Below, piece after piece: positions 47,165 to 60,000 of a stretch of 64,000 nt of DNA (position 1 is the stretch's first letter; every line of letters begins with the position of its first letter). The translations under genes were made by a program, and so were the position numbers. The notes below the pieces were generated by a model that had not been told where the DNA came from, searched no databases, and saw only the letters and a list, made by a program, of their open reading frames with translations. This DNA comes from Nymphaea colorata (taxonomy: Eukaryota; Streptophyta; Magnoliopsida; Nymphaeales; Nymphaeaceae). The stretch covers positions 6,530,174 to 6,594,173 of the forward strand of contig NW_022204507.1 of the NCBI RefSeq assembly GCF_008831285.2, read 5' to 3'.

Positions 47165-47505
47165 CTTCCTTTTTACAAAGAATTTCCTTTTAAAGGGTGA
47201 TTTTAGTCTTTTTGGTAGGCAAGACTCATTTGCCCCTTCTTTTGACAAAAAACCCCCTTTTAGAGGGTGATTTTGGTCTTTTTGGTGGGCAAGACCTATT
47301 TACCCCTCCTTTTGACAAAGAATCTCGTTTTAGAGGGTGATTTTGGTATTTTTAGTGCGCAAAACCCATTTGCCCCTCCTTTTGACAAAAAACCTCCTTT
47401 TAGAGGGTGATTTTGGTTTTTTGGTGAACAAGACCCATTTGCCCCTCCTTTTAACAAAAAATCTCCTTTTAGAGGGCGATTTTAGTCTTTTTGGGTGGAC
47501 AAAGG
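47165..47505. repeat. 70-bp minisatellite, five units
   Basis: The GGGTGATTTTRGTCTTTTTG phrase recurs with phases at 47192, 47262, 47332, 47402 and 47471, a period of 70 bases (last interval 69). Each unit also has CCCATTTGCCCCTCCTTTTG and ACAAAAAACC-type strings. The similar open frames on both strands are by-products of the repeat. Confidence 0.95.
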
Positions 47506-47672
47506 CCCAACTCATTTTTAAAAAAATATATATTTTTATAAACCTAATGGCCAATCATACCCATTTTCAAACCATTCCTTTTTCAAAATAATTCAAAATT
47601 ATGTGAAATTCAGATGAAAATTGGGTGGAATTCAAAAAATTTCAAATTTTGCTTTTTTGACTCCAAAATCTC

Positions 47673-47680
47673 TATAAATA
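47673..47680 (+). promoter_or_regulatory. TATA box
   Basis: TATAAATA followed about 30 bases later by a C/T-rich start-like region, as in plant LTR and gene promoters. Confidence 0.5.
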
Positions 47681-48104
47681 CCCCCCACTTCCCCTCTCTT
47701 GGGCAAGAGTAGCCCTTGGGAGAAACCCTAGAGTATTCTCAGTTGAAGACTTAGGGTTTCTCTTGAGCTCTTTTTCTCTCCCTCTTCCTCTTTCCATTTC
47801 TCTTCTTCTCCAACTTGGAGCAAGTTACAACCCTCTTGGAGGCATCATCTTGGAGCTTCACTCAAGATAGTCTTCAAGCTAAGGTGTTCATTTTCTCTAA
47901 GTCTTTCTCATTTAGAGGTATATAATCCAAACCTCACTCTATTCTTTATTTTCTTTTCTCTCTTCTTCATCTCCCCATAGCCATATGAGATAGCTCTCAC
48001 TCTCTATTTTAGAGTCAAGAGGCTATACTTGAGAGCACTGGGAGCATGACAAGATGAGATAATCTTTCATTCTACGATCAAATAATGTTATTCAATTTCT
48101 CAAA

Positions 48105-48411
48105 TATAATCATGTTGTTGTTGCTCATTTATTTTACAAGATCTCGGTGTCTACCTCTCCAAAGCTCCAATTCTATTGAGTGACAACATTTCAGCACTAC
48201 ATACCACTATCAAAACAGTCTTTCATTCACGTATGAAACATTTTGGAACTCGATTATCATTTTGTTCGTGAACAAGTTGCACTGGGAGATATGAATACTC
48301 AATTCATCACAACTGAAGGTCAGCTTGCAGATCTTTTTACCAAACCATTGTCTCAGCAACGATTCAGCATCATGGCTTACGTATGCAACCTTCCCTTCAG
48401 TTGAGGGGGGA
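48105..48411 (+). pseudogene. copia RNase H, last part, and polypurine tract
   Basis: Reads FILQDLGVYLSKAPILLSDN, ISALHTT, VFHSRMKH, then after a frame change LDYHFVREQVALGDMNT and EGQLADLFTKPLSQQRF, the copia C-terminus. Its first 12 codons correspond to the same protein positions as the LQDVGIYLPKPL before the insert, but the DNA is clearly different. The polypurine tract TTGAGGGGGGA lies at 48401-48411. Confidence 0.85.
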
Positions 48412-48889
48412 TGATAACGCACTAGCTCACTCCAGAAAATCAGGTGCATCTTCAACGGTTCATAACTCAAGGCGATCAGGCATGGATCATAACTGCAGGA
48501 AATCAGGCATAACTAATATGGCAGAAAATCAAATCAGCCACGTGAGTCAAGAAACTAAAACACATCTTGATAAGTCTCCAGCAATAAATCCGAATTCCAG
48601 CAAATTAAGAGGAATAAATATGGAAGCAAAGCCAATCGTTCAAGCAACAAAAACGCCTCTTCACAATGATGACAGATTTCAGGAGAATGTCAGTTTCCCT
48701 TATTCAAAACCAATGTAGCTATTCAAGCAAACAGATTGTATGCCCGTGGAAACTGATTCAAATTCGAATCAGACATAGCAATGTATAAATACTGTGCTAA
48801 GGGAACCAGATCATCATGAAATTGATGACTGAGTTGTGGAGTCGGAATTTTTCTTCCGAACCACATTTTTCTTTTGCTCATCATCTTCA
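48412..48889 (+). repeat. 3' LTR of copia element
   Basis: It starts TGATAACGCACTAGCTCAC right after the polypurine tract. TATAAATA lies at 48784-48791. The end is placed at CATCTTCA by comparison with the 5' LTR. The 3' boundary is approximate. Confidence 0.7.
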
Positions 48890-48989
48890 TCCTTCTTTCT
48901 CTTTTACAGGCTTACAATTAAGTTGATGCCAAAGTACTTGACAATGTTAGAGCGGTAGAATGCAGCATTTTCAAAGATCAGAAAGCATA

Positions 48990-49320
48990 ATCCTGCGAAC
49001 TACATAAGGAGTCAAGAAGAGCAATCTTGCTCTCTGTCTCCCTCTTGGGTAACACGTCTATTTTTATTTTTCTTTAGTCCATGTCTTAATTGATGAAATT
49101 TCTTCAAGAATTCGTGTGCCATTTATGGATTTTCCTTGGCATATTTATGAACACAGGAAAATTTGTCTCATTTCATACCCTCTTGTTGGGTTTTCCTAGG
49201 GTAAAAAAGCATGTCCTCGAGAGTTCCATTGTTTGTTAGGAAATGGAATTAATTCCTGTTGCAACTTGAAGAATTAAGAGTTTTCAGTGGAAAGGTAAGC
49301 TACTTAAATGTGTTTTCCAA
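48990..49320 (+). repeat. ~320-bp direct repeat, copy 1
   Basis: From AAGGAGTCAAGAAGAGCAATCTTG to GGTAAGCTACTTAAATGT it is collinear with 51405-51715 and clearly related throughout. Both end in a string (GTTTTCAGTGG...GGTAAGCTA) that looks like an exon end with a splice donor, suggesting an origin in a transcribed 5' region. Confidence 0.8.
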
Positions 49321-49597
49321 GTGTAGTTTCCTCAAAGATTATTTCAGTTTTGATATTTGAGTTATTCTTTTTGTATAAAAAGTTTGTCCATTGTACAGCT
49401 GTGCCAAACACTTGAATATTGAGCTGCAACCATGAGAAGATTGTCTTTTATGGTCATGGTATATTAAAGGTAAAATACTTAGTCATCAGTGTTTAACCAC
49501 CGATAATATTTTCATGTGCAACTGATTTATTAGCAAGTAGCTTATGGTGCAAACTGTTTACAAGTGGTTGTTTACTGTTTAAGCGATTGTGCTTTCA
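49321..49597. other. Unassigned sequence between repeats
   Basis: No gene or element recognised. Confidence 0.4.
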
Positions 49598-49856
49598 ACG
49601 GCCAAAGACTAAAATATCACCTCTTCTTTTCTCTTTGACTTTCTCTCCCACTTTTCTCTTGGAAAAATCAAATGGTCACGTGCCTACCAATTTGTCTCTT
49701 TCTAAATCAGCCTTTTTTCTCATTTTTTCCAAGATATCAGGCTATTTTCCATTTTTTTTAACGGCCAAAGACGAAAACATCACCTTTTTCTCTCTTTGAA
49801 TTTCTCTCAAACTTTTATCCTGGAAAAATCAAATGGTCAGGTACGTACCAATTTCA

Positions 49857-49857
<1 letters not shown>
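49598..49857 (+). repeat. Tandem duplication, period 163
   Basis: ACGGCCAAAGACKAAAAYATCACC begins both copies (49598 and 49761). Each then runs through CTCTTTGA, TTTCTCTC, TGGAAAAATCAAATGGTCA and ACCAATTT. The second copy ends against (CT)n(AT)n at 49857-49895. Confidence 0.85.
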
Positions 49858-49895
<38 letters not shown>

Positions 49896-49896
<1 letters not shown>

Positions 49897-51404
49897 GGAA
49901 AAAGCAGGGAGGGAAAAAGAGAATGAATCTCGAGTTCTTTTAATATGAAAATTTGATTGTATTCATCTTTTATCTCAGCATCCTGCTTTCTATATCAAAA
50001 TTAAACAAAGAGAGAAAAAGGATGGTATACCAATAAGAATAACTTATGAGAATTAGTGGAAGAGCGGCCTGCTCATGGTTTTCATTCATTTGGCTTTTTT
50101 TCTAAAAGCAACCACATAGATGTGTTTGAGATATTTTAAGAAAATGTTGAGTGTTTAGTTGTATAAATTAAGTTATAACTTGAAAAGGTTACATAGTTTT
50201 TTATTCTTATAAATCTTAATCTATTGCATTGGACGTTGGTGATTTCTTTATCTTCTAAAATTGGAAATTCCAGACTTCGAGTGCTTATTTTACTCACTAA
50301 ATAAATGGCCCTATTTTTGCGATATAGAAGAGTAATGACAAAATATAACTACAAAATTTTAAAATAAAGCAAATACCTGTTAAGCAGTCGGTGGCAAAAG
50401 AAGGGTTTCTATTAAGAAATTGAAAATGTGAAGGCACTTTTCAAAATTACAGCAACTTATCAAGGATGACGTGAAAATTTTCTATAATAACCCGGCCAAC
50501 CACTAAGGTCTCCCAAAAATTTCCTGCCAAAAGCAAGAAGCTGGGAAGAGAGAGAGAGAGCATCAGAGCACTGACACATAGACCTGGGCGGCGGGCCAAG
50601 CTGCCACGGGGTACCCGGGACGCAGGCCAGAGATTGATTGAAACTTAGGTACTGATCGTATTTGATGTGTATGAATTTAGTTCTTTCTTGCTCTTCTTTT
50701 TCGGTGTCCTTCATTCTCAATCGACTGATTGAGTTGATAAGCCTAGTAGTTGTTTCATGCTTGATCTTTTTGAGAAACTCTGTTGAAGAATGTTTGGGAT
50801 TTCTAGGTCCGTTGGGCTTCAGGTGACTGGATTTGTGGAAGACCATTCAGTATGCCCATGGATTGGATGTATTCATGATTGTTTTGTACCTTCTCATTCT
50901 CATTTCTTGGACATGAAAAAAAATTCCAACTTCGTCTGTTTGGTGTGTAACTCTGGGATTTCTGGTTGGATTGTTGGTTTTGGTGATAGAGTTTCTGGAA
51001 GATCATTTAGTGTGTGATGCATTAGAATTTTCAAATTCTCCTTTGGATTCACACTCTTGAATTCGTTGATGTTGTCTGTTTTTGTTATATCTTTGTGCCA
51101 TCTTCCATGGATTGATCACTCAATCTCTAGTTCAATATGTTTGTTCAAGAGCGGACCGTTTGTCCTTGATAACGTCATGTCTTGTGATCTGTTCCTTTGA
51201 CAATTTTGTTTGACAATCTTCTTAGGGCTGGAAGTGAATATCTGCAACTTTCTTCTCTCTCTCTCTCTCTCTCTGAAATTTCTCCCAGCTCACCTTGCTG
51301 ATTATTTAGTGCCTTATCTCACTTTACAAATAACTTAGTGCGCAAGAATGTGACAATTCCAAAATGGCAAGAAAGCAACATTTTTAGATAGATGAAGGCA
51401 GAAA
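49896..51404. other. Intergenic sequence
   Basis: A 128-codon minus-strand frame at 50460-50846 has no recognised domain and overlaps a plus-strand frame, so it is not called. A (CT)n run lies at 51254-51273. No gene supported. Confidence 0.45.
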
Positions 51405-51715
51405 CCCGGGAAATACTTAAGGAGTCAAGAAGAGCAATCTTGATCTCCGTCTTACTCAATGTAAACCTTCTCTATGTTTATTTTTCTTTAGTTCTTGTCA
51501 TAATTGAAGTTTTTCAAGAATTCGTATGGCATCTGTGGGTTTTCCTTGGCATTTTATGAACTTTATAAAATTTGTCTAATGCTACTCTCTTTTCGGTTTT
51601 CCTTAGTGTAAAAAAGGGTGTTTGGACATTTATTTGTTTTCAAATAGAATTAATTCTTGTTGAGACTTCAAGAATTAGGAGTTTTCAGTGGATGGTAAGC
51701 TACTTAAATGTATTT
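51405..51715 (+). repeat. ~310-bp direct repeat, copy 2
   Basis: Partner of 48990-49320, offset about 2.4 kb, same orientation, ending GTTTTCAGTGGATGGTAAGC. Confidence 0.8.
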
Positions 51716-54700
51716 GCTGAAATGCCGGTTCCTGATTTCAGGGACTCTGGTCATTTCACATTCACAACATCAGTTCCCACTTACTCCCCTGCCCTTCCTA
51801 GCCACTCTTCTTCTGGACCTCTCCTCCCCCCCCATCTGGTGGGCACCGTGGCCAGCTGCTCCTCCCATCGGCTGGAGTCGTACTTGCTCTACTGATCGAC
51901 CATGTGTTGTGTGGAACGACCAAGTTCGCCATCGACAAGATGACTTCCCGGCCTTTGATCAGCTTGGTATTTTAGTGATTGTTGATTTGCATCCCAAGCT
52001 TCACTCTTAACACTTTCTTGTTAAACTAAAGTGCCTCTTTGGTTCTTGGTCCATATTTGTCAGCTTATCAAGTGATATTACTAACCCAAATCATGAGCTT
52101 TTCTTGGAGAGAATCCACTTAATGTCAGCCATCGCATTTCAAACACTGTTTCACAAGTGTTAATCCAAAAACTATTTTGTTGGCAAGTCAAAATAGTTTG
52201 CCAAAAAAATGGTACCGAATTGGTCAATCTCCATGATAATTGAAAAGGAATGAATATTAAAAGTAATTGGAAAATGATAATACAAAACAAGAATTGCACT
52301 ATTTAGTGAAGTAATTTTCATCTCAGATGTATATATATATTTTTTCTATTTTGTAATTTTTTTAATTAAGACAGGTGTGTTCCTCCTAGATGCATCCACA
52401 ATCATTAATTTTGGTCTTCTTATTTTCAATCATTGCTTAGACTGAATTGTAGCATCAAAATGACAAAAGAGGGGCTTGGCCCGGCCCAGTTAAATTTTAA
52501 TCAAAAAAATATATAAGAAAAATATTATATATATGCATTTATTTATTAAAATTAATTAAAAATTGTCGAGCCTGGCCAAGCCGGGTGCCCACTTCTATCT
52601 AGACATAATGTGTGTGCCATTATTGCATTTTACTTCTTGATTTTGTTACATTACCTGGCGGTAGATTTCCAGAATAAGTCTATGTTCTTATCCCCACCTG
52701 TTTGATTGTCACATCGAGATTGGGTATTTTTGAAGCCGAAGCTGTGTCAAAACAATAATTTGATCAGGACAGTATGTTACTATGTTCTCGCTTTTTCAGT
52801 ACGGTAAGAAAGCTTGAATTTTGGACGACAAAGCCTTGCTTCGAATTGCTTTTGGTGATTTTTCAGATACTGCCTATTGAAAAGTGAGCTTATTTTTATT
52901 GAAAAAAAATGTGATAAACCTTATACTTTAATACAAGAATATGTTGTGATAGCTGCAAAATCGTCTACAAATATGATTGAACAAACCAGCAGACTTGTAT
53001 AACATCATCCATCCTCTACATATATGACAATAAAACAAACCTCATTTAAGGATGGATTTTACTTTGAACGTCTCATACTAACGTCCGAGCCTGGCAAGAA
53101 GTTGAAATATGTTTATATCGATCATTGATATTTGGCAATTTGTTCAGTATTTTGGGAAGCATGAATGAATATAAGTCATCCCACACTCAAAACATTTTAC
53201 CAAGATACTGACCAAAAGTCTGCGATATTCTCATGTCCCTCCTCTCCGAGAGAATAGCAAGAGGGACAGTGTGGCCTCCTCCTTCCTCTCGCTTCCCACC
53301 TCTTCTTCTTGTCTCTTTCTTGCTCACGCTTCTGACCGCTCGCCATTCTTGCTCAGCCTCTGATCACTCGCCATTGGCACTGTCTCCTCTTCTTTTACCA
53401 TCCCTCTCATTGTGTTTGTCTGTCTGAAGGGGGAGAGACCTGCTTCTCTCTGTCGATTTTCTGCTCCGAGTTGCTTGGATGTCCATGGAGACACAGGCAC
53501 GCTTTCTCAACAATCGCGTCTCTTCAAAGCGTCATTTTACGGGGGTCCCATTGGACCAATCCGTAACGTGTCTGAACCGCAGGAGGGAAGCGTTCTGTAT
53601 CCCAACCACAGAATCGGAATGAACTCCGTCTGAACCACGGTTGATCTATTTCACTTATTATTGGCGCTTCCATGGCATTATCTTATTGTTTGAGCTCCGC
53701 CTCGATCGTCTGATTCCAGCGCTGCAAACTCTCTGCTCAATACCACATGATGTAAGAGTGGTTTAATAGAGGTGGAAAATTTATGAGGATCTATCCCTAA
53801 TCACCTTTGGTATTCTGAGTTTGTGCTCATCGACTGTGGTCGTTTGCTAAGGAGGTCATTTGTCTTCATTCTTCTCTTTGTGCACTGTGGTAGGAACCAG
53901 TATAAGTCTTATATATTTATTTTTATGCTTGAGCATGTGCATTTGAAGGCTAGTATTACTTCAAAACTCTAACAATTGGTATTAAAGACAAGTTCTACAC
54001 TCCTATGTATCATGTACTATTTGTTTGTTATTGAGAGAGAGGAGGGCAGATTGTCACTGGCCATTTCGAAACTCTATCCCACTCGCGCTCTTGCACACTC
54101 TCTGTCTCTGCATTCACTCTCTCCTTGTAACTCTTTAGTATTTTAAAAATAAAATAAGAAGCGGTTGTTAGCGAGGGGCTCTGTTTCCTCCACCGGCAGC
54201 ATCCGACAAACCCCTCTTCAGGTATACGAGAAAGAGACATAGATGGAAGGCCATTGGGCCCTCCCTGAAGCAAATCAAAGGGAGCGGAAGCCCTTCTTAG
54301 CCGAACGGAACATAAGAGACATAGATGGATTGTCTATCACCGATGGAAACCACCAACGAAAAAGGAGGGCGTGGGCCACCAAGTGGCAGGCCTGCCTTTT
54401 TCTTTTCCCATCGATAGCAGTGCCTCCTTCTGGCGAGAGGGAGAAAAGCAGATGAGGAACACATACCCAGGCAGCCTCGGTCTCGTTGCCTAGCAGCAGC
54501 ACCAGCAGAACAGACCCGTCAGGGGCCTGGTCCGTTATGAAAAGGACGACAAAATGGGGAGGGCCTTCCTATGATAATGGAGAAGGTGAGGGCTTTTCCC
54601 CACCCTTCCATAGGAGGAGTAAAGTGTATCGTTATGTCATGGTTTATCACCAAAGTGAGGCCGCAATGGCCTCTCACACTTGCTTAGGAAAAAAAAATAT

Positions 54701-55080
54701 AAAGGGCCTTATTATTATATTTGTTATTTCATTGTATTGATCAAGCATGAATGGTCACGTATATCTTTTGTCACTTGCATTGCCTAATTCTGTTATTTTT
54801 TATAGCTCAAGTAATATTGTCATTTTTTATGGATCTAATTCTACTATTGAAAAGAAATTGTACTGTTGACATTAGGATATATGGATCTATACCTAACACT
54901 TCATGTGAATGAGTCTGCCCTTTTAACTAATAAAAAGACAATACATGAGAAAGCAATCTTTGAAAAGTGTGAGCGATCTAATCGCCTTCGCCTTCTGCTT
55001 CTGTAGTCTAGAGTTGCTAACTCCTTTGTTCCTCTTAGTCCACTTGATTCTATCATTTCCACCTGCTGAATAATGTTCTT
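51716..55080. other. Intergenic sequence with C/T-rich blocks
   Basis: Blocks at 51770-51900, 53225-53640 and 54030-54600 are more GC-rich than the surroundings and produce several frames of 60-107 codons on both strands, none with a known motif. At 52470-52600 GGGCTTGGCCCGGCCCAG and GCCTGGCCAAGCCGGG form an imperfect inverted pair around AT-rich DNA, a MITE-like arrangement. GAAAGAGACATAGATGGAAGG and AAGAGACATAGATGGATTG form a short near-repeat at 54230-54330. No gene is called. Confidence 0.45.
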
Positions 55081-55132
55081 TCAACATCTCTTACAACATG
55101 CATAATGATGGATAGACATTCAATGATTTGAT

Positions 55133-57000
55133 GTCCAAGTGTGTTGAGGAAGAAGAGAGATTGAAGAGTGAAAATGTGCATACTGCACATGTGGCTTCTC
55201 ATAAAAGTCAACATAAAATCGGACCAAAGAAGAATGTCATAAAGAAAAAGGCTAAAAAGTCTGCTACATGAACATCTAACCAATCAACTATCAAGCCTCA
55301 AAAAGATGTCTCTTCTATGAAGTGCTTCTTCTGCAAGAAGAAATGACATAAAAAGACAAATTGTGAAAAGTATGTGAACTGTTGGCTAGGAAAGATAATT
55401 TATCATTAATTTGTCATGAATGTAACTTGATTAATATTCCAGTTAATAACTGGTGGGTTAATTTGAGTGACACTTACCTTACAGGCTTTTATGAACAAAA
55501 CGGAGCCAATGGAACATAAGAGAAGCACTTTCTTCGAAAACAAATGCATTCGCATGTCAAGGCCATTGGGACTTGAAGGTGATGCTAGAGAGTGGTTCTG
55601 TTTTAAACTTAAGTGGATACATTTTATGTATCATCTTATAGCAGAAACCTTGTTTATATTTTTAACTAGATAAACTTGGATACTGTTTTAATTTGAAAAT
55701 TCAAAATTATTTATTTAGAAAGATTCAATCTGGATTGGTTATACATGTTTGACTCATTAACTACGATCCATGAGTCTCTATCTTGTGGCAATATATCAAT
55801 TGGTAATAAATGTGGCATGTTGAATGAAATTCTATATGTTTTGGCACTATCGCGTAGGACATATTAAGTATATGCAGGGTAAGACATACAAGAAATGGGC
55901 TAAAATGAGCAACAACAAAGTAGAAATTATTCATACAGATGAATGCAGACCGTTTGCCCTATGTTATATGGGCAAAAGGTATTTTGTCACTTTTATTGAC
56001 TATTACTGCTAATTTATATCTATCTTTTATTTGAGAAATTGGAATTCTATTAAGCTTTGAAAGACTTTAAGAATGAGGTAGAAAAACAAAATGGAGAAGT
56101 AATGCAAGTGTCTGATCAGATAGAGGTAGCGAGAACTATGGACGTTGTACTGTGATGGGGTAACAGGAGGGACCTTTAGCAAGTTTTCTCAAGGAAGAAG
56201 GCATTGTACCTCAGTGCACTATGTCCGCTAGTGCATATTAGAATGGTACAACTGAAAGAAGAAATCATATGCTTAAAGAAATGGTTCATCCTATGTTGAA
56301 TTATTCACTACTCTTTATTGTGTTGTGGAGTGAGCCTTTTAAGGATAGCTGCACACAATTTGAATAATGTACCTGCTAAAGCTGTTTCTAAAACTCCTTA
56401 TAGTTATTGGCAGAAAGAAAGACTCCACTATTATATATGCACATTTGAAGTTATCTAGTAGGAGCCAAATTATATAACCCTCACATAAAGGCTTTTGACC
56501 CTATAACAATTAGTAGCTTCTTCATTGGTTATCCAGAAAGGTCAAAAGGTTTCATATTTTATTGTTCATGTCATTGACAATAAGATTTGTTATTCATCTA
56601 GATTATGTTTGCACTTATAGGAGCCCAATGATTTCATAGTTGATGATGATCCAATCACCTTTATGGAAACTATTGAGTGTATGCAATCTGCACATTGGAT
56701 AAAAGCCATAATAGAAGAGTTAAACTCTACGGCTAAAACTCAAGTGTAGGACCTTGTCGCTCTATCTAAAATAGTCAAACACATATGATGCAAATAGGTA
56801 TTTAAGATTGAAGAAACTCTAATGACAAAATTGAGAGGTACAAGGCATTGATGGTTGCTAAAAGGCTTCACTCAAATGGATGGCATTGACTATAACGAGA
56901 CATTTTCAACTAAGAAGTCAATGAATGAATATTATTTTACTTTCAAAACTCGTTTTGACTTAGAGCTACATCAAATGGATGTAAACATTAAATGGTGATT
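55133..57000 (+). pseudogene. Second Ty1/copia relic (gag end to RT)
   Basis: Plus-strand pieces in order: an E/K-rich gag tail from 55133; a zinc knuckle at 55327-55368 reading CFFCKKK-stop-HKKTNC; a decayed protease region near 55450 (NNWWVNLSDTYLTG against the usual TWWLDSGA, so the catalytic DSG is gone); FWHYRVGHI at about 55838, the pre-integrase motif; EIIHTDECRPF and KRYFVTFIDYY of the integrase core at 55924-56009; NGTTERRNHMLKEMVHPML near 56245; and RT traces including DGIDYNETFS near 56883. Every block is broken by stops. LTRs were not found. It is more decayed than the element at 42619 and of a different copia lineage. Confidence 0.85.
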
Positions 57001-60000
57001 TACCTAAAGATGGGATGAAGAATTGTTCTCCAATTAACCATATCTGCTTTTTCAGATATTCATATACTTGGATTCAAACACATATTTTAATAAGAATGAA
57101 AGAAATGTCATATTCAAATCTGAATCCCAAATCAAATTTCAAAATTTGAATCTGATTTTTATATTCATGTCTGAGTCTGAATCCAATTTTGGTCGATTTT
57201 CATATTGTGAGAGCATCGAATATAGGATTTTTGTTTAAAACTAAATATGAATTTGAATTCAATTGGATATTTATGTATATCTAAATGAGAATTTGATCGA
57301 ATATTATTTCTTAAATCTGAACTGATCTGATTTCTGAATTAAATATTAAATTTTTTCATCTTCTGATCTTTTCGAAACAATTCTGTCAGATATCTGATTC
57401 AAGGCTGATATATTCATGGCATCCTTAATTGGAAGCTCCCACCTCCAACATGTTCACCATTATAAATAGGGGACAAGCCCATTTGGGTGTGTCAAAGTGG
57501 ATATGGATGTACAACAAGTCCAGCAAACTCAAGCTCGCCTCAAACTCAGTAAGCCTCGACTCATTTGCTAAAAGAGTCCGTTTCCGGCATATAAACAAGT
57601 TCAGTTCAAGTTACATGAACTCCACTCAATTAAACTTCATGAACTCAACAAATTTTTTAGGTTTCATCTAATCTTTTATATATTTGAAAGCATTACCAAT
57701 TATTCTTGCTCAAATTTTCTATACCACTCCCAAGGATGACAACTAGGAGCCTAATCTTCTAAATACAAAAATTGATTAATTAATAGTATGACTACGTTTT
57801 CTAACAGATCCTGAAATTAAACATAATTTCATTTCATTAGTAATATGACCACCTTACAATATCTTAATATGAACTTGTCAATGTTGCCTATTGAGGAATT
57901 AGTATAGATTACAATCTTAGGGAATGCTGTATCTATCCATCGGCCTCTTAAATTTGTTTATAAATGCATATTAAAAAATGTTTTGGTACAATAATAGCAA
58001 CCTTAGTGTTTGCTAAATGTAAACAGTAATTTTAAATGTAAACATAAAATCTCACAAAGGTAAGTAAATAGCTGCAGTAAGACAACGTTGTTGATGATGA
58101 AAATGAAAATAAACGTGATACCTAGGTAGAAAATGGAGGATTTTCTTGATATGGGTATGTGAATTGTACCATTAATGGGGTAAATCGGCTCTAATTGATC
58201 AATATATATATGTAAATCGCTATGTTGAGCTTTTTCTACATTTTTCTATTTAAAAATTCTCATGAACTAACAATTAATAAAAAGACAAATTAGAATAGGT
58301 TACCAACCACAATATGTGGTTCTGTCATTTTGGCATGACCAGCCAATGTGATTATATAGAGTGAGGAATAACTGGTCAAAGTGAAAAAACAAATTAGAAG
58401 AGGTTACCAGCACAATATGGTTTTGACTGGGATTTCGTCAGGATAACAGTTTTTTTTCTTTTTTCGAGCATACCTTTTACCTTCACTCATCAAGCCATGC
58501 CTGAACAAGATGATGATGACACACATGTCACATTTTGAGCACTCAAGCTCATTTTTGCGGCTTGGAGCCTTCTTGAACAGATGTTGAAATAAAATATTTC
58601 ATTGAAGCCATCATTCATTCATATATAGTGCATGGTATGTGATATTTTAGGACCAGAGATGCAATTCTTGTGCCACATACAGCATTTGTGCTCCAGAACA
58701 ACAGAAAAGGGCATAAATGAATAAAAAAAAGTTCATTGTTACTATCCCCAGGTGGACTCTGTTTCACTAAGGAAGAAGATAACCCCAAAGTGCAGAATCT
58801 CTTCTTCAGCCAAATCTGGTTGGTGACAGTAGATGCTTCCAGCTGCTCAATGTAAAATCCTCAAAAATAGAAGGGGACAAACAAGATTCAAGAGAGTGAG
58901 GAGAGATCAAATGAGTTAAGGAAATGGAATAGAAGTCAACAAAGAGCCACTTATACCTGTATTGGGAAATTTGACATTGACCCGTTGTTTTGTACACAAT
59001 TCCAGTGAAGACCCTTTTATTTTTTGCGATTATTAACATGCAATCTTTTGGGTTTCAGTAGAGGTCAGGTTTACCCATTCTTTATAAAAAATTAAATGCA
59101 GGACCTAATCAGGGAAGACTTTAGTTGCGCAGATTAAAGTAAAGACGATTTGTTCATAATCCCTTATACATGCACCTGCAGCTTGCATTACAGATCCTGC
59201 TCCACCCAAAAAATTATTCATAATGTAACAATTGCATTATAGAATGTAGCTGCATGTGTATACATCAATCATACAGATCTATCACACTTACAAAAAGTCC
59301 AGTAGAAGCCGTACATTGGATTTAAAACAGTTTAACACTTGTTTATTTTTTTAAATTAAACCGTAAAAAAAGTAACATATATATGTCTTCCTAGCCACTA
59401 TGTGCGATCTCAATGTATTTAAATCTAAGAATCCACACCAATAATGTTTTCAATGTTTACAAAAACTGCTCCACAAATTAAATGAGAAAAATAAGAGGCA
59501 ACTCCTTTTGAAAAACACCAAATGTCCAACTTCTCCTTTTGTTTTTCAAACAAACACTTGATCTCATCAAAAGTATTAAAGTAATCATCCAAATGATGAA
59601 ATTATCCCATCAAATTGAAAATATTATCAAGAAAATAGAATTAAAAAGGAAAAACTGCTAATTAATGGCTCCGGTACAAACACCAAAGTTATCTAGATCA
59701 AGATTGTGGGGATAAGTTTAAGTAGAAAGATGTAACTCACTAATAGCTGTATATATGTAAAAGGTATTCTGAACTGACAACCAATATGAGCTATTAAGTT
59801 GAACCAAGTTGAAGAGTATGGTCTCAAAAATGTCAATGGCTGATATATATAAAAATGTATCTCAGGGTTTTTGACGTGGCAACATGCAAGATTGATTATG
59901 GAATTCTGCCCATAAGGCGAAGATTTTTGTGGAGACATCTCAAAGATAAAAATTAAGGATGTAGAAGATATAGTTATCAGAATCATTCACGAACACCAAA

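Larger units (their letters stand above)
47041..48130 (+). other. ~1.1-kb promoter-like insert in the copia element
   Basis: It opens with AATCACCCCAAATTTT and carries a five-unit 70-bp minisatellite, a TATA box (CTATAAATACC at 47672) and, downstream, AAACCCTAGAG and GACTTAGGGTTTCTC in a CT-rich stretch. The layout resembles U3-R-U5 of a plant LTR, but TG...CA ends and a target duplication are not evident. It could be a solo LTR of another element or the promoter and leader of a lost gene. Confidence 0.5.
42619..48889 (+). mobile_element. Degenerate Ty1/copia LTR retrotransposon
   Basis: Order on the plus strand: 5' LTR (42619-43068), primer-binding site, gag, zinc knuckle, protease, integrase, RT, RNase H, polypurine tract, 3' LTR (48412-48889). 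Protease-integrase-RT-RNase H order defines Ty1/copia. Every domain is broken by stops or frameshifts. RNase H is split by about 1.1 kb of foreign DNA (47040-48130), with a short stretch of RNase H coding represented on both sides in diverged form, so the element looks chimeric. No matching 5-bp target duplication was found. Confidence 0.88.

Noticed and set aside
50460-50846. 128-codon minus-strand frame
   Set aside because: Length alone is weak evidence. No domain, no clear splice context and a competing plus-strand frame.
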